A program made the translations under genes and the position numbers. A DNA stretch of 63,217 nt from Firmicutes bacterium UBA7510. GTDB taxonomy: Bacteria > Bacillota > Clostridia > Tissierellales > Sedimentibacteraceae. The notes under the pieces are model-generated. The model made no database searches, was not told where the DNA came from, and was given only the letters and a program-made list of their open reading frames with translations. The DNA is taken from assembly GCA_002479485.1 (NCBI GenBank), contig DLNM01000027.1, positions 1-63,217 on the forward strand. The letters are read 5' to 3'. Of the stretch, positions 17,136 to 27,072 are shown one piece after another (the stretch's first letter is position 1; every line of letters begins with the position of its first letter).

Positions 17136-17849
17136 ATGAATAGAAAGATTAATGTTTTAGGAGACCTTGAGACTAGCATAGGTTATAAATTTAAAAATAT
17201 AAAGTTTTTAGAAAATGCTTTAACTCATAGTTCTTATTCCAATGAGAACAAAACCTATAAGAGAATAAATAATGAAAGATTGGAGTTTTTAGGTGACTCT
17301 GTATTAAGTATTGTTGTTAGCAGATACATATATAAAGAATTTCCTAATTATCCAGAGGGTGATTTATCAAAACTAAGAGCTCAGGTAGTTTGTGAGGACA
17401 TGCTAAATGAAATAGCTGTAAAACATAATGTTGGCAAATATCTAGTTCTTGGTAAGGGAGAAGAAGCAACAGGTGGCAGGGATAGAAAATCTATACTTGC
17501 AGATGCTATAGAAGCTATTATAGCTGCAATTTATCTTGATGGTGCATTAGAAAATGCTGATAAGTTTATACTAGATAATTTAAAAGATAGCATTAATACC
17601 TTAGTAAAAGGTAAGATTTTTTCAGACTATAAATCATATTTACAAGAATACTTTCAAAGCCAAAATTCAATGTATAAGATTAAATATATTGTAACAAATG
17701 AAGAAGGGCCAGACCATGATAAAATGTTTTATGTTGATTTATTAGTTAACAAGAAAAAATTTGGAGAGGGTACTGGTAAAAGTAAAAAAATTGCAGAGCA
17801 AAATGCTGCTAGAAAAGCTTTAATAAGACTAGGTGAAATTAATGAATAA
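17136..17849 (+). CDS. rnc: Ribonuclease III
   Basis: A 237-aa double-strand-specific endonuclease for rRNA and mRNA processing. The catalytic signature NNERLEFLGDSVLS is at about residues 45-58, with the second acidic site DAIEAIIAAIYLDG, followed by a C-terminal dsRNA-binding domain ending GKSKKIAEQNAARKAL. AAGGAGGTG gives the ATG at 17136. It overlaps the next gene by 8 nt. Confidence 0.96.
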   Translation: MNRKINVLGDLETSIGYKFKNIKFLENALTHSSYSNENKTYKRINNERLEFLGDSVLSIVVSRYIYKEFPNYPEGDLSKLRAQVVCEDMLNEIAVKHNVGKYLVLGKGEEATGGRDRKSILADAIEAIIAAIYLDGALENADKFILDNLKDSINTLVKGKIFSDYKSYLQEYFQSQNSMYKIKYIVTNEEGPDHDKMFYVDLLVNKKKFGEGTGKSKKIAEQNAARKALIRLGEINE

Positions 17850-18912
17850 TAAAATAATTCCTATATTTGTTCCACATAGAGGATGCCCAAATGATTGTGT
17901 ATTTTGCAATCAGAAAAAAATAACAGGAAAAACAAACAACAATATAGATAAAAAGTATGTAGTAAGCGTTATTGAAGATTATCTTAAAACACGTGATAAA
18001 TACAGTGATTTAGCCTATTTTGGTGGTAGTTTTACTGCCATTGATTTAGATTTGCAATTAGAACTTTTAGAAATTGCATATCACTACAAGAAAATGGGTG
18101 TTTTTGATAATATAAGAATTTCAACAAGACCAGATGCAATTAATGATGAAATACTAAAAATTCAAAAAAAATATGGTGTTACAATAATAGAACTAGGTAT
18201 ACAAAGCTTAGATGATGATGTACTAAAAAAATCAAATCGTGGTCATTCAGTTGAAGACTCTATAAAAGCGAGTAAATTGATAAAGGAATACGGTTTTACT
18301 CTTGGTCATCAGGTTATGCCGGGTCTACCAGGTAGTAGTATGCAAAATGATATAGATACATGCAAAAAATCTATAGAATTAAAACCTGACATTGTTAGAA
18401 TATATCCTACTTTAATTATAAAAGAAACAGAGCTTGAAAATATGTATAAAGAGAATAAGTTTTCACCATTAACATTGGAAAACGCGGTGAATTTAAGTGC
18501 TTATATTTATTCTTTGTATACAGTTAATAACATTAATGTTATTAGAATCGGGCTTCAAAATACTGATACAATTAATGAAGAAAATGATGTAGTGTCAGGA
18601 CCTTTCCATCCTGCTTTTAGGCAGCTTGTAGAAGAAAGATTATATTTGAATTCTATTATATATAATCTAAGAGAAAAAGAGCTTAATGACAGCATAGCAA
18701 TAAATGCTAATAAGAGTCTCATGAGCTATATAGTTGGTCATGGAAAGAAAAATTTTAATTGCATAAAGGAAAGATTTAATTTAAAAAGAATTTATTTACA
18801 CGAAGTTGAGGATATAAATAGCATAGACATATATGATGACTTAAATTTAGTTACCAAAATAAATAAGGAAGATATTTTTAAAGAATTTATTAAAATTGAG
18901 GAAAAAGAGTGA
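17842..18912 (+). CDS. Elp3-like radical SAM protein
   Basis: A 356-aa radical SAM enzyme. The 4Fe-4S motif is GCPNDCVFCNQKKITG (CxxxCxxC), and the segment AYFGGSFTAID is the SAM-binding GGE-like motif. The family is commonly found between rnc and smc in Clostridia and resembles the radical SAM half of Elp3 without the acetyltransferase domain. Substrate unknown, possibly tRNA. ATG 17842 overlaps the end of rnc; GTG at 17833 is possible. Its TGA stop lies in stem 1 of hairpin element B. Confidence 0.8.
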   Translation: MNNKIIPIFVPHRGCPNDCVFCNQKKITGKTNNNIDKKYVVSVIEDYLKTRDKYSDLAYFGGSFTAIDLDLQLELLEIAYHYKKMGVFDNIRISTRPDAINDEILKIQKKYGVTIIELGIQSLDDDVLKKSNRGHSVEDSIKASKLIKEYGFTLGHQVMPGLPGSSMQNDIDTCKKSIELKPDIVRIYPTLIIKETELENMYKENKFSPLTLENAVNLSAYIYSLYTVNNINVIRIGLQNTDTINEENDVVSGPFHPAFRQLVEERLYLNSIIYNLREKELNDSIAINANKSLMSYIVGHGKKNFNCIKERFNLKRIYLHEVEDINSIDIYDDLNLVTKINKEDIFKEFIKIEEKE

Positions 18913-18999
18913 AATAAAAAAAATATTTCACTCTATGGAAGAATCAAAAAACGATTCTTCATTTAGTTATATACGCCGTGAACGGCGTAATGGAGGTAA
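18907..18999 (+). repeat. Multi-hairpin stop-to-start element, copy B
   Basis: Three perfect hairpins. Stem 1 is GAGTGAAATA (18907-18916)/TATTTCACTC (18924-18933) and contains the upstream TGA. Then TATG, stem 2 GAAGAATC (18938-18945)/GATTCTTC (18953-18960) with loop AAAAAAC, and stem 3 ACGCCG (18973-18978)/CGGCGT (18983-18988) with loop TGAA. TGGAGGTAAT then supplies the smc ribosome site. Compared with copy A, stem 2 has an A-T to G-C pair change on both arms. Confidence 0.8.
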
Positions 19000-19000
19000 T

Positions 19001-22000
19001 ATGTTTTTAAAAAAGATATATGTTCATGGATTTAAATCATTTGCAGATAAAACGGAAATTATAGTTGAAAAAGGTATGACTGCAATAGTTGGTCCTAATG
19101 GTAGCGGTAAAAGTAATATCTCTGATTCTATTAAATGGGTTTTGGGTGAGCAAAGTCCTAAAACTCTTAGGGGCTCTAAAATGGAAGATATTATTTTTGC
19201 AGGAACTGAAAAAAGAATGCCTCTTGGATATGCAGATGTAGAATTAATCTTTGATAATGAAAGTGGAAGACTTCCTATAGAATATAAGGAAGTTAGTATA
19301 AAAAGAAGATTATTTAGAACTGGAGAAAGCGAGTATTCTATAAATAAGCAGTCGTGTAGACTAAAGGATATAAAAGAGCTTTTTATGGATACTGGTATAG
19401 GTAAAGACGGATATTCAGTTATAGGACAAGGTAAAGTAGAAGAAATACTTAGTCCAAACTCTGATGTTAGAAGGGGAGTATTTGAAGAAGCCGCTGGTAT
19501 TGTAAAGTTTAAAACAAGAAAAGAAGAATCTATAAAAAAGCTTGAAAAAACAAATGACAATTTAGACAGAGTTAAGGATATTATACACGAACTTGAAACA
19601 AGGGTTGAGCCTTTAAGGATAGAAAGTGAAAAGGCAAAGGAATACATAGAGCTTAAAGAAAATCTAAAAAACATCGAGTTAAATTTATATGTAAGAGAGT
19701 ATGAAAAAAATAAAGAACAGCTTTCTATTTTTGAAAATCAAAAATCAGAGGTATTGAAAAATAAACAAGATATAGTTTCAAAAAGAGATAGCTTAGAAGC
19801 TTTAATAGCTACAGAAAAAGAAAACTTAATAGTTCTTGAGAATGAAATTAACTTGTTAGAAAAGGCTAAAAATACTCTTTCAAAGGACTATGATGCTAAA
19901 AATAATTTAATTAATGTTCAAAATGAAAAGATATTTTTATATTCTGAAAACGTTGGAAATATAGAAAATGAAATAGAAATCTTAAAAAATAGAAAAAAAG
20001 AATTATTACATAGGATTGAAGAGCATAACTTAGATATTGAAAAACTTAATATATCTTTAAGTGATAAAAAAGCAGAATATGAAAAGTTAAACGAGGAAGC
20101 TTTAGCATTCAAAATAAAAATGGAAAGCTCAATAAATGCCAGCGATGATAAGAGAAATAGCTTATTTGAAATGCATAAGATTATAAATAAGCTTCAAAGC
20201 GATAGAAGCTCGATAGAATCTATCATGGCAAATTTTCAAGAGAGAATTGACCAGTTTGACAAGGAAATACAATTAGAAACAAAAGAAAAAGAAATAAAGC
20301 TTGAAGAATTAGAATTAATTAAAAAAGATAAGCTGGATAATGAAAAAACATTAGCACAGTATAATAAAGAATATAATCACAATGTTACACAGCATGAGAA
20401 TTTAATAGAAGATAAAAAGGAAATGGAAAACAGACTTAGAGCTTCTACAAATGAGCTTAATACTGCTAATTCTAGAATTAACTTTCTAAATAACATGGAA
20501 TCCTTATATGAGGGCTATTACAAGAGTGTTCAAACCTTGATGGGCTTACACAAAAAGGATAATTTATTTAGAGGTGCAATAAATGGCACAGTAGCAGACA
20601 TAATCAAAACAGATAAAAGATATGAAACTGCTATTGAAATTGCTTTAGGCTCAGCTATACAAAATGTTATTGTAAACAACAATCAAGATGCTGAAGCTAT
20701 AATTGAATATTTGAAAGAAAATAAAATAGGTAGAGTAACATTTTTACCTATTGGATCGATTAATGGCAGAGGATTAAATAATGAAGAGTCTAAACTTTTA
20801 ACTCAGCATGGAGTTATTGATACTGCTGATAATTTAATTGAAACAGATGATATGTACACTAATATAATCAAAAGCTTGCTTGGCAGAACTATTATAGTTG
20901 AAAATATAAGAGATGGTTTTAGAATCGCAAAGGCATCTAATAATACAATTAAAATTGTCAGCCTACAGGGGGATGTTATAAACCCTGGTGGAGCAGTAAC
21001 AGGTGGACATATAAGCGGTAAAAACCAAAACCTCTTAAGTAGGAAAAGAGAAATCGAAGAAAGCCAAGAAAGATTAGTTAGCCTTAAGAAAAAATGTCAT
21101 GATATAGAGCAAGACATAAAAAATATTGAAAAAGATTTAGCTTATGGCAATAGGGAAATTAACACATTAAAGCTTAAGATTGAAGAATCCACCAAATTGG
21201 GTATGCAGATTGATAATAAAATTAGCTTGTATACTGAACAAATTTCAAAGATTGATATATCAATAAATAAATATATTCAGGACAAGGCATATACTATTGG
21301 TGAAAATGAAAAACGAAGTTTAGAGATTGAAAGTATAAATAATAACATTGAACAGATAAAGGCAAATATATCAGATTTAGAAAAGGAAATCAATGATATA
21401 GCTCATTCAAATAAGAATGATAAAGAAAAATACGATGAGTTAAACATAGTTCTTATTACAAAAAATAATGAGTTATTATCAATTAATCAAGAAATTAGGT
21501 TTATAGAGGAAAAAATTAATAATACTAATATTGAACTTGATAAAAATAATGAGATGCTTGAGCTTAAAAATAACACTTTAAATGATACTGACACTGAAAT
21601 AGAAGCAGCAAAGGCACAAATAAAACTTTTAGAAGATGAGTGTAATAAGTTAAAAGAAAGCTTAGATGAAAGTCAAGAAAAATATGATTTATATAAAACA
21701 AATTTTTCTAAAAAGCAAGAAATTATTAATAATTCTCAAGTAGAATTAAATAATATTAATAAAAAAATAACTGAAGGTCTAGATGATGAATATGGTCTAA
21801 ATATAAAGATTGAAAAGCTTACTTCTAAAATAGAAGAAATATCAACTCGTCTATGGGAAGACTATGAGATGAATTATGCTATGGCATTATCCTTTAAAAA
21901 TGAGGATGTTAGCTTCACAAGAATTAACAGTGATGTTTCATCTATAAGAAAGGCAATAAAAAATCTTGGTGATGTAAATATTAATGCTATCAAGGAATAC

Positions 22001-22567
22001 AAAGAGGTTAAGGAAAGATATGATTTCTTATCAAAGCAAAAACAAGATTTAATTGATGCTAAAAATCAGTTAAATGATGTTATAAAAGAGCTTGAAATAA
22101 AAATGAGAGATCAATTTGTTGAGGAATTTGGAAAAATAAGAGTCATATTTAATCAGGTATTTTCAGACTTGTTTAATGGTGGTAAAGCTGATGTTTATCT
22201 AGAAGATGAAAATGATGCACTAAATAGTGCTATAGAAATTGCAGCACAGCCACCTGGTAAAAAACTAAGTAAAATATCACTTTTATCTGGTGGTGAAAAA
22301 GCATTAACTGCAATAGCTCTTTTATTTTCAATACTTCAAACTAAACCAACATCATTTTGTATACTTGACGAGATTGAGGCAGCACTAGATGATATAAATG
22401 TTTATAGATTTTCAAGGTATTTAAAAGAATTTTCAAAAGATACACAATTTTTATGTATCACTCACAGAAAAGGTACAATGGAAAACGCTGATACTTTGTA
22501 TGGAACAACTATGGAAGAGAAGGGTGTTACTAAGTTAGTGTCAATGAAACTATCAGAAATTGAATAA
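19001..22567 (+). CDS. smc: Chromosome segregation ATPase SMC
   Basis: An 1188-aa condensin subunit that organises and segregates the chromosome with ScpA and ScpB. Walker A GPNGSGKSN is at residues 31-39. Long coiled coils flank a hinge around residues 500-660 (GAINGTVADIIKTD ... GAVTGGHISG). The C-terminal head has signature LSLLSGGEKALTAIA and Walker B FCILDEIEAALDD. The ATG at 19001 is chosen because TGGAGG lies just before it; a 35-residue in-frame extension back to 18896 would be translated hairpin element and is rejected. Followed by ftsY, as in Firmicutes. Confidence 0.97.
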   Translation: MFLKKIYVHGFKSFADKTEIIVEKGMTAIVGPNGSGKSNISDSIKWVLGEQSPKTLRGSKMEDIIFAGTEKRMPLGYADVELIFDNESGRLPIEYKEVSIKRRLFRTGESEYSINKQSCRLKDIKELFMDTGIGKDGYSVIGQGKVEEILSPNSDVRRGVFEEAAGIVKFKTRKEESIKKLEKTNDNLDRVKDIIHELETRVEPLRIESEKAKEYIELKENLKNIELNLYVREYEKNKEQLSIFENQKSEVLKNKQDIVSKRDSLEALIATEKENLIVLENEINLLEKAKNTLSKDYDAKNNLINVQNEKIFLYSENVGNIENEIEILKNRKKELLHRIEEHNLDIEKLNISLSDKKAEYEKLNEEALAFKIKMESSINASDDKRNSLFEMHKIINKLQSDRSSIESIMANFQERIDQFDKEIQLETKEKEIKLEELELIKKDKLDNEKTLAQYNKEYNHNVTQHENLIEDKKEMENRLRASTNELNTANSRINFLNNMESLYEGYYKSVQTLMGLHKKDNLFRGAINGTVADIIKTDKRYETAIEIALGSAIQNVIVNNNQDAEAIIEYLKENKIGRVTFLPIGSINGRGLNNEESKLLTQHGVIDTADNLIETDDMYTNIIKSLLGRTIIVENIRDGFRIAKASNNTIKIVSLQGDVINPGGAVTGGHISGKNQNLLSRKREIEESQERLVSLKKKCHDIEQDIKNIEKDLAYGNREINTLKLKIEESTKLGMQIDNKISLYTEQISKIDISINKYIQDKAYTIGENEKRSLEIESINNNIEQIKANISDLEKEINDIAHSNKNDKEKYDELNIVLITKNNELLSINQEIRFIEEKINNTNIELDKNNEMLELKNNTLNDTDTEIEAAKAQIKLLEDECNKLKESLDESQEKYDLYKTNFSKKQEIINNSQVELNNINKKITEGLDDEYGLNIKIEKLTSKIEEISTRLWEDYEMNYAMALSFKNEDVSFTRINSDVSSIRKAIKNLGDVNINAIKEYKEVKERYDFLSKQKQDLIDAKNQLNDVIKELEIKMRDQFVEEFGKIRVIFNQVFSDLFNGGKADVYLEDENDALNSAIEIAAQPPGKKLSKISLLSGGEKALTAIALLFSILQTKPTSFCILDEIEAALDDINVYRFSRYLKEFSKDTQFLCITHRKGTMENADTLYGTTMEEKGVTKLVSMKLSEIE

Positions 22568-22617
22568 AATTGTAAGGTATGAATTTTCCAAACAGTTTTA
22601 TAACATAGGAGGTTAAT

Positions 22618-23781
22618 ATGTTTAAGAAGTTTTTTGGATTTGGCAAGAAAGACAAAGAAGAAAAAATAGTTGATGAAATTAATGAGGAACTTGAAGAATT
22701 AATAGAGGATTTAGATGGTGAAATAGAAGAGGACTTTGAGAGAATTAGTGAGGAGGAAATTCTTAAAGAACTTGAAAGTGTAAATTCTAATGATGAAGAT
22801 ACTCAAATAGAAACAGTTTTAGAGCTTGAAGAGATTGAAAAGCCTAAAAAGTCTGAACCAAAGGAAGAAAAAAAAGGATTCTTTGCTAAAATTAGAGAAG
22901 GTCTAGCTAAAACAAAGGAAAGCTTTACTGAGCAATTTAATAATGTTTTTCATCTTTATAAAAAAATTGATGATGAATTTTTAGATGAGATAGAAGAAAT
23001 TCTAATATCTGCTGACATGGGTGTTGAGCTTACAATGGATATTATTGATTATATCAAAGAAGAAGTAAAGAAAAATAAGCTAGAAGATCCTAATGAAATC
23101 AAAGGTGTAATTAAAAGATACTTGGTAGATATGCTAAAATCGACTAAAGGCGTTGAGGATATAGCTGAAAAACAAAAGATAATTATGATAGTTGGTGTAA
23201 ATGGAGTTGGTAAAACAACATCAATTGGTAAGCTATCATACAGATTGAAAAGCAGTGGAAAAAGTGTTATTGTTGCTGCTGGAGATACTTTTAGAGCAGC
23301 TGCAATTGAACAACTTGAAGAATGGTGCAATAGAGCAAAGGTTGATATAGTTGCAAGTGAGCAAGGGTCAGACCCAGGCTCTATAGTATATGATGCAATA
23401 CAAGCAGCAAGAGCACGTAAAACTGATGTACTGATTTGTGATACTGCAGGTAGACTTCATAACAAAGTAAATCTTATGAATGAGCTTACAAAAATATTTA
23501 AAATTATAGAAAAAGAATATTCGTCAGCACAAAAAGAGGTTTTATTAGTTATAGATGCTAACACAGGTCAAAATGGATTAATTCAAGCTAAGTTATTTAA
23601 ACAGTCATGTTCAATAGATGGAATAATATTAACTAAGCTTGATAGTACCGCAAAAGGTGGAATAGTATTCCCAATAGTTAAAGAATTAAATGTTCCAATT
23701 AAATACATCGGTGTTGGAGAAAAAATAGACGACCTACAAGTATTTGATGCAGAAATGTTTGTAGATGCGATTTTTGAATAA
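22618..23781 (+). CDS. ftsY: Signal recognition particle receptor FtsY
   Basis: A 387-aa SRP GTPase that docks SRP-ribosome complexes at the membrane. An acidic, lysine-poor N-terminal A region (about residues 15-75) precedes the NG domain with GVNGVGKTTSIGKL, GDTFRAAAIEQL, ICDTAGR and LTKLDSTAKGG. AGGAGG lies before the ATG. In most Firmicutes ylxM-ffh follow closely; here they are 20 kb away. Confidence 0.97.
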   Translation: MFKKFFGFGKKDKEEKIVDEINEELEELIEDLDGEIEEDFERISEEEILKELESVNSNDEDTQIETVLELEEIEKPKKSEPKEEKKGFFAKIREGLAKTKESFTEQFNNVFHLYKKIDDEFLDEIEEILISADMGVELTMDIIDYIKEEVKKNKLEDPNEIKGVIKRYLVDMLKSTKGVEDIAEKQKIIMIVGVNGVGKTTSIGKLSYRLKSSGKSVIVAAGDTFRAAAIEQLEEWCNRAKVDIVASEQGSDPGSIVYDAIQAARARKTDVLICDTAGRLHNKVNLMNELTKIFKIIEKEYSSAQKEVLLVIDANTGQNGLIQAKLFKQSCSIDGIILTKLDSTAKGGIVFPIVKELNVPIKYIGVGEKIDDLQVFDAEMFVDAIFE

Positions 23782-23834
23782 GTAGTTTTATAAAATGATG
23801 AAAAATTAACACAAAAACATGAAGCTTAAATATA

Positions 23835-23863
23835 AAAAACTTGAAGAGTATTCAAGTTTTTTT
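23835..23863 (+). terminator. Terminator after ftsY
   Basis: Perfect 11-bp stem AAAAACTTGAA (23835-23845)/TTCAAGTTTTT (23851-23861) with loop GAGTA and a T run. It closes the rnc-smc-ftsY block and marks the left limit of the accessory island. Confidence 0.92.
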
Positions 23864-23945
23864 ATTATATTATGATTTTACCTCCATTGTAATAGTTATG
23901 TATAATATATATAATAAATTTATGATAGAAAAGGAGGAAATGAAT

Positions 23946-25028
23946 ATGAATGATTTTAGCTTGAATATTGGAAGTACAATTTTACGTTTAAGAAAAGAAA
24001 TGTGCCTTACTCAGGAACAATTAGCAGAAATACTTGGAGTCACTGCTGGTGCAGTTAGTAAGTGGGAAAATGGAAATTCAACACCAGATATTGCATTATT
24101 AGCACCTTTAGCAAGGTCGCTAAACACTTCTTTAGATATGTTATTAAATTTTCAAAGAAATATTACGGACGATGAGGTAATTAATATAAAGCAAGAAATA
24201 AATGAAATCTTTTTACATAAGAGTTATTATGAGGGAGAAAAAAGGTGTAATGAATATCTAAAAGAGTATCCAAATAGTGTCTATTTAAAATATATTATTG
24301 CTAATTCAATTACAATGTATATTACTATACTAGATACTAAAGATGAGAATGTTATAAATGATAAACTTAATTATTCATTGAAGCTTCTTCAACAAGTGGT
24401 TGATAGTAGAGAATCAAAATATGTAAATGCTGCACTATTTGCTATTGCTAATATACAAATGATGCTAGAAAATTATGAGGAAAGTGAAAAGGCTATTATA
24501 GAAATTTCAAATTCTTTTTTAGACCCAATGGTTTTATATACATCTTTATTACAAAGACAAGGTAAGGACAAGGAAACTATACAGATTTGTGAGAGGATGC
24601 TTTTACAATATATAAATCAAGCTACTGCGATGCTTTCAATATTAAGTAATATTTCAAAAAAAGAAGAAGATTTTGAAAAAACTAAACTGTTTATAAACAC
24701 TATAGTTGAAATTCAGAATATATTTAATGTTGGAATGTATTCTGGTGCATATAACTATTATAAGTTATATCTAGTATTAAATGATTATAGTTTAGCCTCT
24801 AAGTGGTTTAAGATATACGTGGAGGGTATCATATCAACATATTATGATTATTCTAATAATCCATATTTTAAGAATTTAAAGTTAGAAATTGATGTAGAAG
24901 GTCAGAAGGCTATAAGAAAAAAAATGTTGCAATCTATTGTTGACGAAAAAGAACATAAAGTTCTAAATGGAATATTAGACTACGAAGAAGCTATTGGAAT
25001 TTTGAATAAAGAAATTAATTTTCTTTAG
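23946..25028 (+). CDS. XRE-type regulator with C-terminal TPR-like domain
   Basis: A 360-aa protein with an N-terminal helix-turn-helix (residues about 8-63; LTQEQLAEILGVTAGAVSKWENG) and a long helical C-terminus with YEESEKA-type repeats resembling tetratricopeptides. Such proteins often respond to a ligand or peptide, but no partner peptide gene is seen beside it. ATG 23946 has a good distance to AAGGAGG (23931-23937); ATG 23940 is too close. First gene of the accessory island. Confidence 0.8.
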   Translation: MNDFSLNIGSTILRLRKEMCLTQEQLAEILGVTAGAVSKWENGNSTPDIALLAPLARSLNTSLDMLLNFQRNITDDEVINIKQEINEIFLHKSYYEGEKRCNEYLKEYPNSVYLKYIIANSITMYITILDTKDENVINDKLNYSLKLLQQVVDSRESKYVNAALFAIANIQMMLENYEESEKAIIEISNSFLDPMVLYTSLLQRQGKDKETIQICERMLLQYINQATAMLSILSNISKKEEDFEKTKLFINTIVEIQNIFNVGMYSGAYNYYKLYLVLNDYSLASKWFKIYVEGIISTYYDYSNNPYFKNLKLEIDVEGQKAIRKKMLQSIVDEKEHKVLNGILDYEEAIGILNKEINFL

Positions 25029-25054
25029 CTTATAATTTAAAACTATGACATATG

Positions 25055-25086
25055 CACCTTAAAATAATTGTTTTAGGGTGTTTTTT
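25055..25086 (+). terminator. Terminator after XRE-TPR gene
   Basis: Stem CACCTTAAAA (25055-25064)/TTTTAGGGTG (25071-25080) with one wobble pair, then six T. Confidence 0.88.
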
Positions 25087-25240
25087 GTGTTATTATACAA
25101 TTGATGGTAAAAATTACTTATATAGTACATTACTATAATAGTGGAAATTATTGTTTGTTAAGATATTACTAAAAAAACTATGTATAGCTATATTTATAAT
25201 GAGAAAAATATTATTTATTGATTAAAAGTAGGAGATAAGT

Positions 25241-25873
25241 ATGGAATTAAAAATACGTTTGGAAAATGAAAATGAATATAGAACTGTTGAGAAATTAACT
25301 CGTGAAGCCTTTTGGAATATTCATGTTCCAGGCTGTGATGAGCATTTTTATTTACATAATTTAAGAAATAGCGATGCATTTATCAAAGAATTAGATTTTG
25401 TCGCTCTGTATGAAAATAAAATAGTTGGACATATTGCATATAGTAAGGCCAATATAGTTAATGCAGATAATCTGCATAATGTTATAATATTTGGTCCAAT
25501 TAGTGTGCTTCCAGAGTATCAAAGTAAAGGTGTTGGAAGCGCGCTTATTAAGCATTCTTTAGAAGTAGCAAAATCCTTGGGGTATAAAGCTGTTTTAATA
25601 TATGGTGATCCTAGATACTATAGTAAATTTGGTTTTAGGTGTGCCGAAAGATACGATATTAAAACACCTGACGGAAAGTATTGTGTTCCAATGATGGCAT
25701 TAGAGCTAGAAAAAGATGCATTGAGTGGAGTTAATGGAAGACTAATTGAGGGCTTTGAATTTACTCCAGATGAAAGAGAATTTGAAAAGTTTGATAATGA
25801 ATTTCCTCCGAAAGAGAAAGGAAAAACAGCTTCACAGGAAGAATTCAAAATATTGTCAAGTTTAAAGTATTAA
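25241..25873 (+). CDS. GNAT N-acetyltransferase (YhbS-like)
   Basis: A 210-aa acetyltransferase. The acetyl-CoA loop reads VLPEYQSKGVGSALIKH, the preceding strand is GPISVL, and the tail has VLIYGDPRYYSKFGF with the usual YYxRFGF-like motif of YhbS-type enzymes (COG3153). Substrate unknown. GGAGAT precedes the ATG. One of eight acetyltransferase-type genes in this island. Confidence 0.85.
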   Translation: MELKIRLENENEYRTVEKLTREAFWNIHVPGCDEHFYLHNLRNSDAFIKELDFVALYENKIVGHIAYSKANIVNADNLHNVIIFGPISVLPEYQSKGVGSALIKHSLEVAKSLGYKAVLIYGDPRYYSKFGFRCAERYDIKTPDGKYCVPMMALELEKDALSGVNGRLIEGFEFTPDEREFEKFDNEFPPKEKGKTASQEEFKILSSLKY

Positions 25874-25911
25874 ATTATAATAGCATTTACGGGTTTTTGG
25901 AGGTAAAAATT

Positions 25912-26580
25912 TTGAGAACAAAACTAATTGACAGAAAATTACCTAATTATACTAGGGGTGAAGAAATATTTAATATGGTTTCACATATAGTAGGTGGGGC
26001 TATAGGGGTTGTAGTACTTGTATTATGTGTAATTGTAGCAGCGCTTAATAATAATGTTTATGGTATAGTTACTTCAGTAATTTATGGTTCATCTATGATT
26101 TTATTATATACAATTTCAAGCATCTATCATGGATTAAGACCTGGTACTGGTAAAAAAGTTTTTCAAGTACTAGATCATTGCACAATTTATATATTGATTG
26201 CTGGAACCTATACACCTATATTATTAAGTGCGATTAGAGTTGTAAATCCAGTTGTTGCGTGGACTTTGTTTGGTATAGAATGGGGCCTTACAGCATTTGC
26301 TATTACTTTAACAGCAATAGATTTAAAAAAATTCGGAATTTTTTCAATGACTTGTTATATTGCCATGGGGTGGGCTGTTATAGCTGTATATAAAATTGCT
26401 ATTGAGGCATTAACCTTAGAGGGTTTTATTTTATTATTTATTGGTGGGGTTTTATACACAATTGGCGCTGTAACCTATGGCATAGGAACACGAAAAAAAT
26501 ACATGCATAATGTTTTTCATGTATTTGTTTTATTAGGTAGCTTTTTTCAATTTTTAAGTATAATACTCTATTGTTTATAA
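25912..26580 (+). CDS. trhA: Hemolysin III / TrhA family membrane protein
   Basis: A 222-aa seven-helix protein of the PAQR/hemolysin III group. Typical blocks are GEEIFNMVSHIVGGAIGV, TISSIYHGL, VLDHCTIYILIAGTYTP and the C-terminal HNVFHVFVLLGSFFQF, carrying the conserved histidines and Asp of the metal site. Family members influence membrane composition and homeostasis; a true haemolysin role is doubtful. The start is TTG 25912, 7 nt after GGAGGT (25899-25904). Confidence 0.88.
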   Translation: MRTKLIDRKLPNYTRGEEIFNMVSHIVGGAIGVVVLVLCVIVAALNNNVYGIVTSVIYGSSMILLYTISSIYHGLRPGTGKKVFQVLDHCTIYILIAGTYTPILLSAIRVVNPVVAWTLFGIEWGLTAFAITLTAIDLKKFGIFSMTCYIAMGWAVIAVYKIAIEALTLEGFILLFIGGVLYTIGAVTYGIGTRKKYMHNVFHVFVLLGSFFQFLSIILYCL

Positions 26581-26624
26581 TAAAGTGTTATAATAATTAA
26601 TTTTATACTGAAAGGATACTATAT

Positions 26625-27068
26625 ATGATAAATTTTAAAATTGCAGACATTAGTGATATTGATATGATATACAAATTATCTAAAGAAAATATTGACATGT
26701 ATGAGGATATTACAAAAATAAATTATGAAAAAGTATTAGATTGGGTGAAGAGGAAAATTCATGATAATATTAGCTCGTATAAAGCAATTTATTATAATGG
26801 AGAAAAGGCTGGCTATTTTAATTTTCATGAAGAAAATAATAAGCTAGAAATTGATGATTTATACATATTTGAAATGTACAGAGATAAAGGAATAGGTACA
26901 AAGATTATAAAGGATTGTATCAAAGAATCTAATGAAAAAAATATTCCGATTTTTCTATATGTATTTTCAAAAAACATAAAGGCAGTTTCGTTGTATACTA
27001 GATTAGGATTTGAAATAACTGAAAAAATAAAAGATACCCGTTATATCATGGAAAGAGGCTGTATCTGA
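26625..27068 (+). CDS. GNAT N-acetyltransferase
   Basis: A 147-aa single-domain acetyltransferase. The CoA-binding loop is MYRDKGIGTKIIKD after DDLYIFE, and the C-terminal strand is VSLYTRLGFEITEK. Substrate unknown. AAAGGAT precedes the ATG; the next gene starts 4 nt after its stop, so they form a unit. Confidence 0.83.
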   Translation: MINFKIADISDIDMIYKLSKENIDMYEDITKINYEKVLDWVKRKIHDNISSYKAIYYNGEKAGYFNFHEENNKLEIDDLYIFEMYRDKGIGTKIIKDCIKESNEKNIPIFLYVFSKNIKAVSLYTRLGFEITEKIKDTRYIMERGCI

Positions 27069-27072
27069 TATT

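Noticed and set aside
18896..19000. 35-residue N-terminal extension of SMC
   Set aside because: It would be a translation of hairpin element B, and a strong TGGAGG lies directly before the ATG at 19001, which gives the normal SMC start.
19024..19674. Minus-strand frame of 216 codons opposite smc
   Set aside because: Shadow of the conserved SMC head domain; no independent support.
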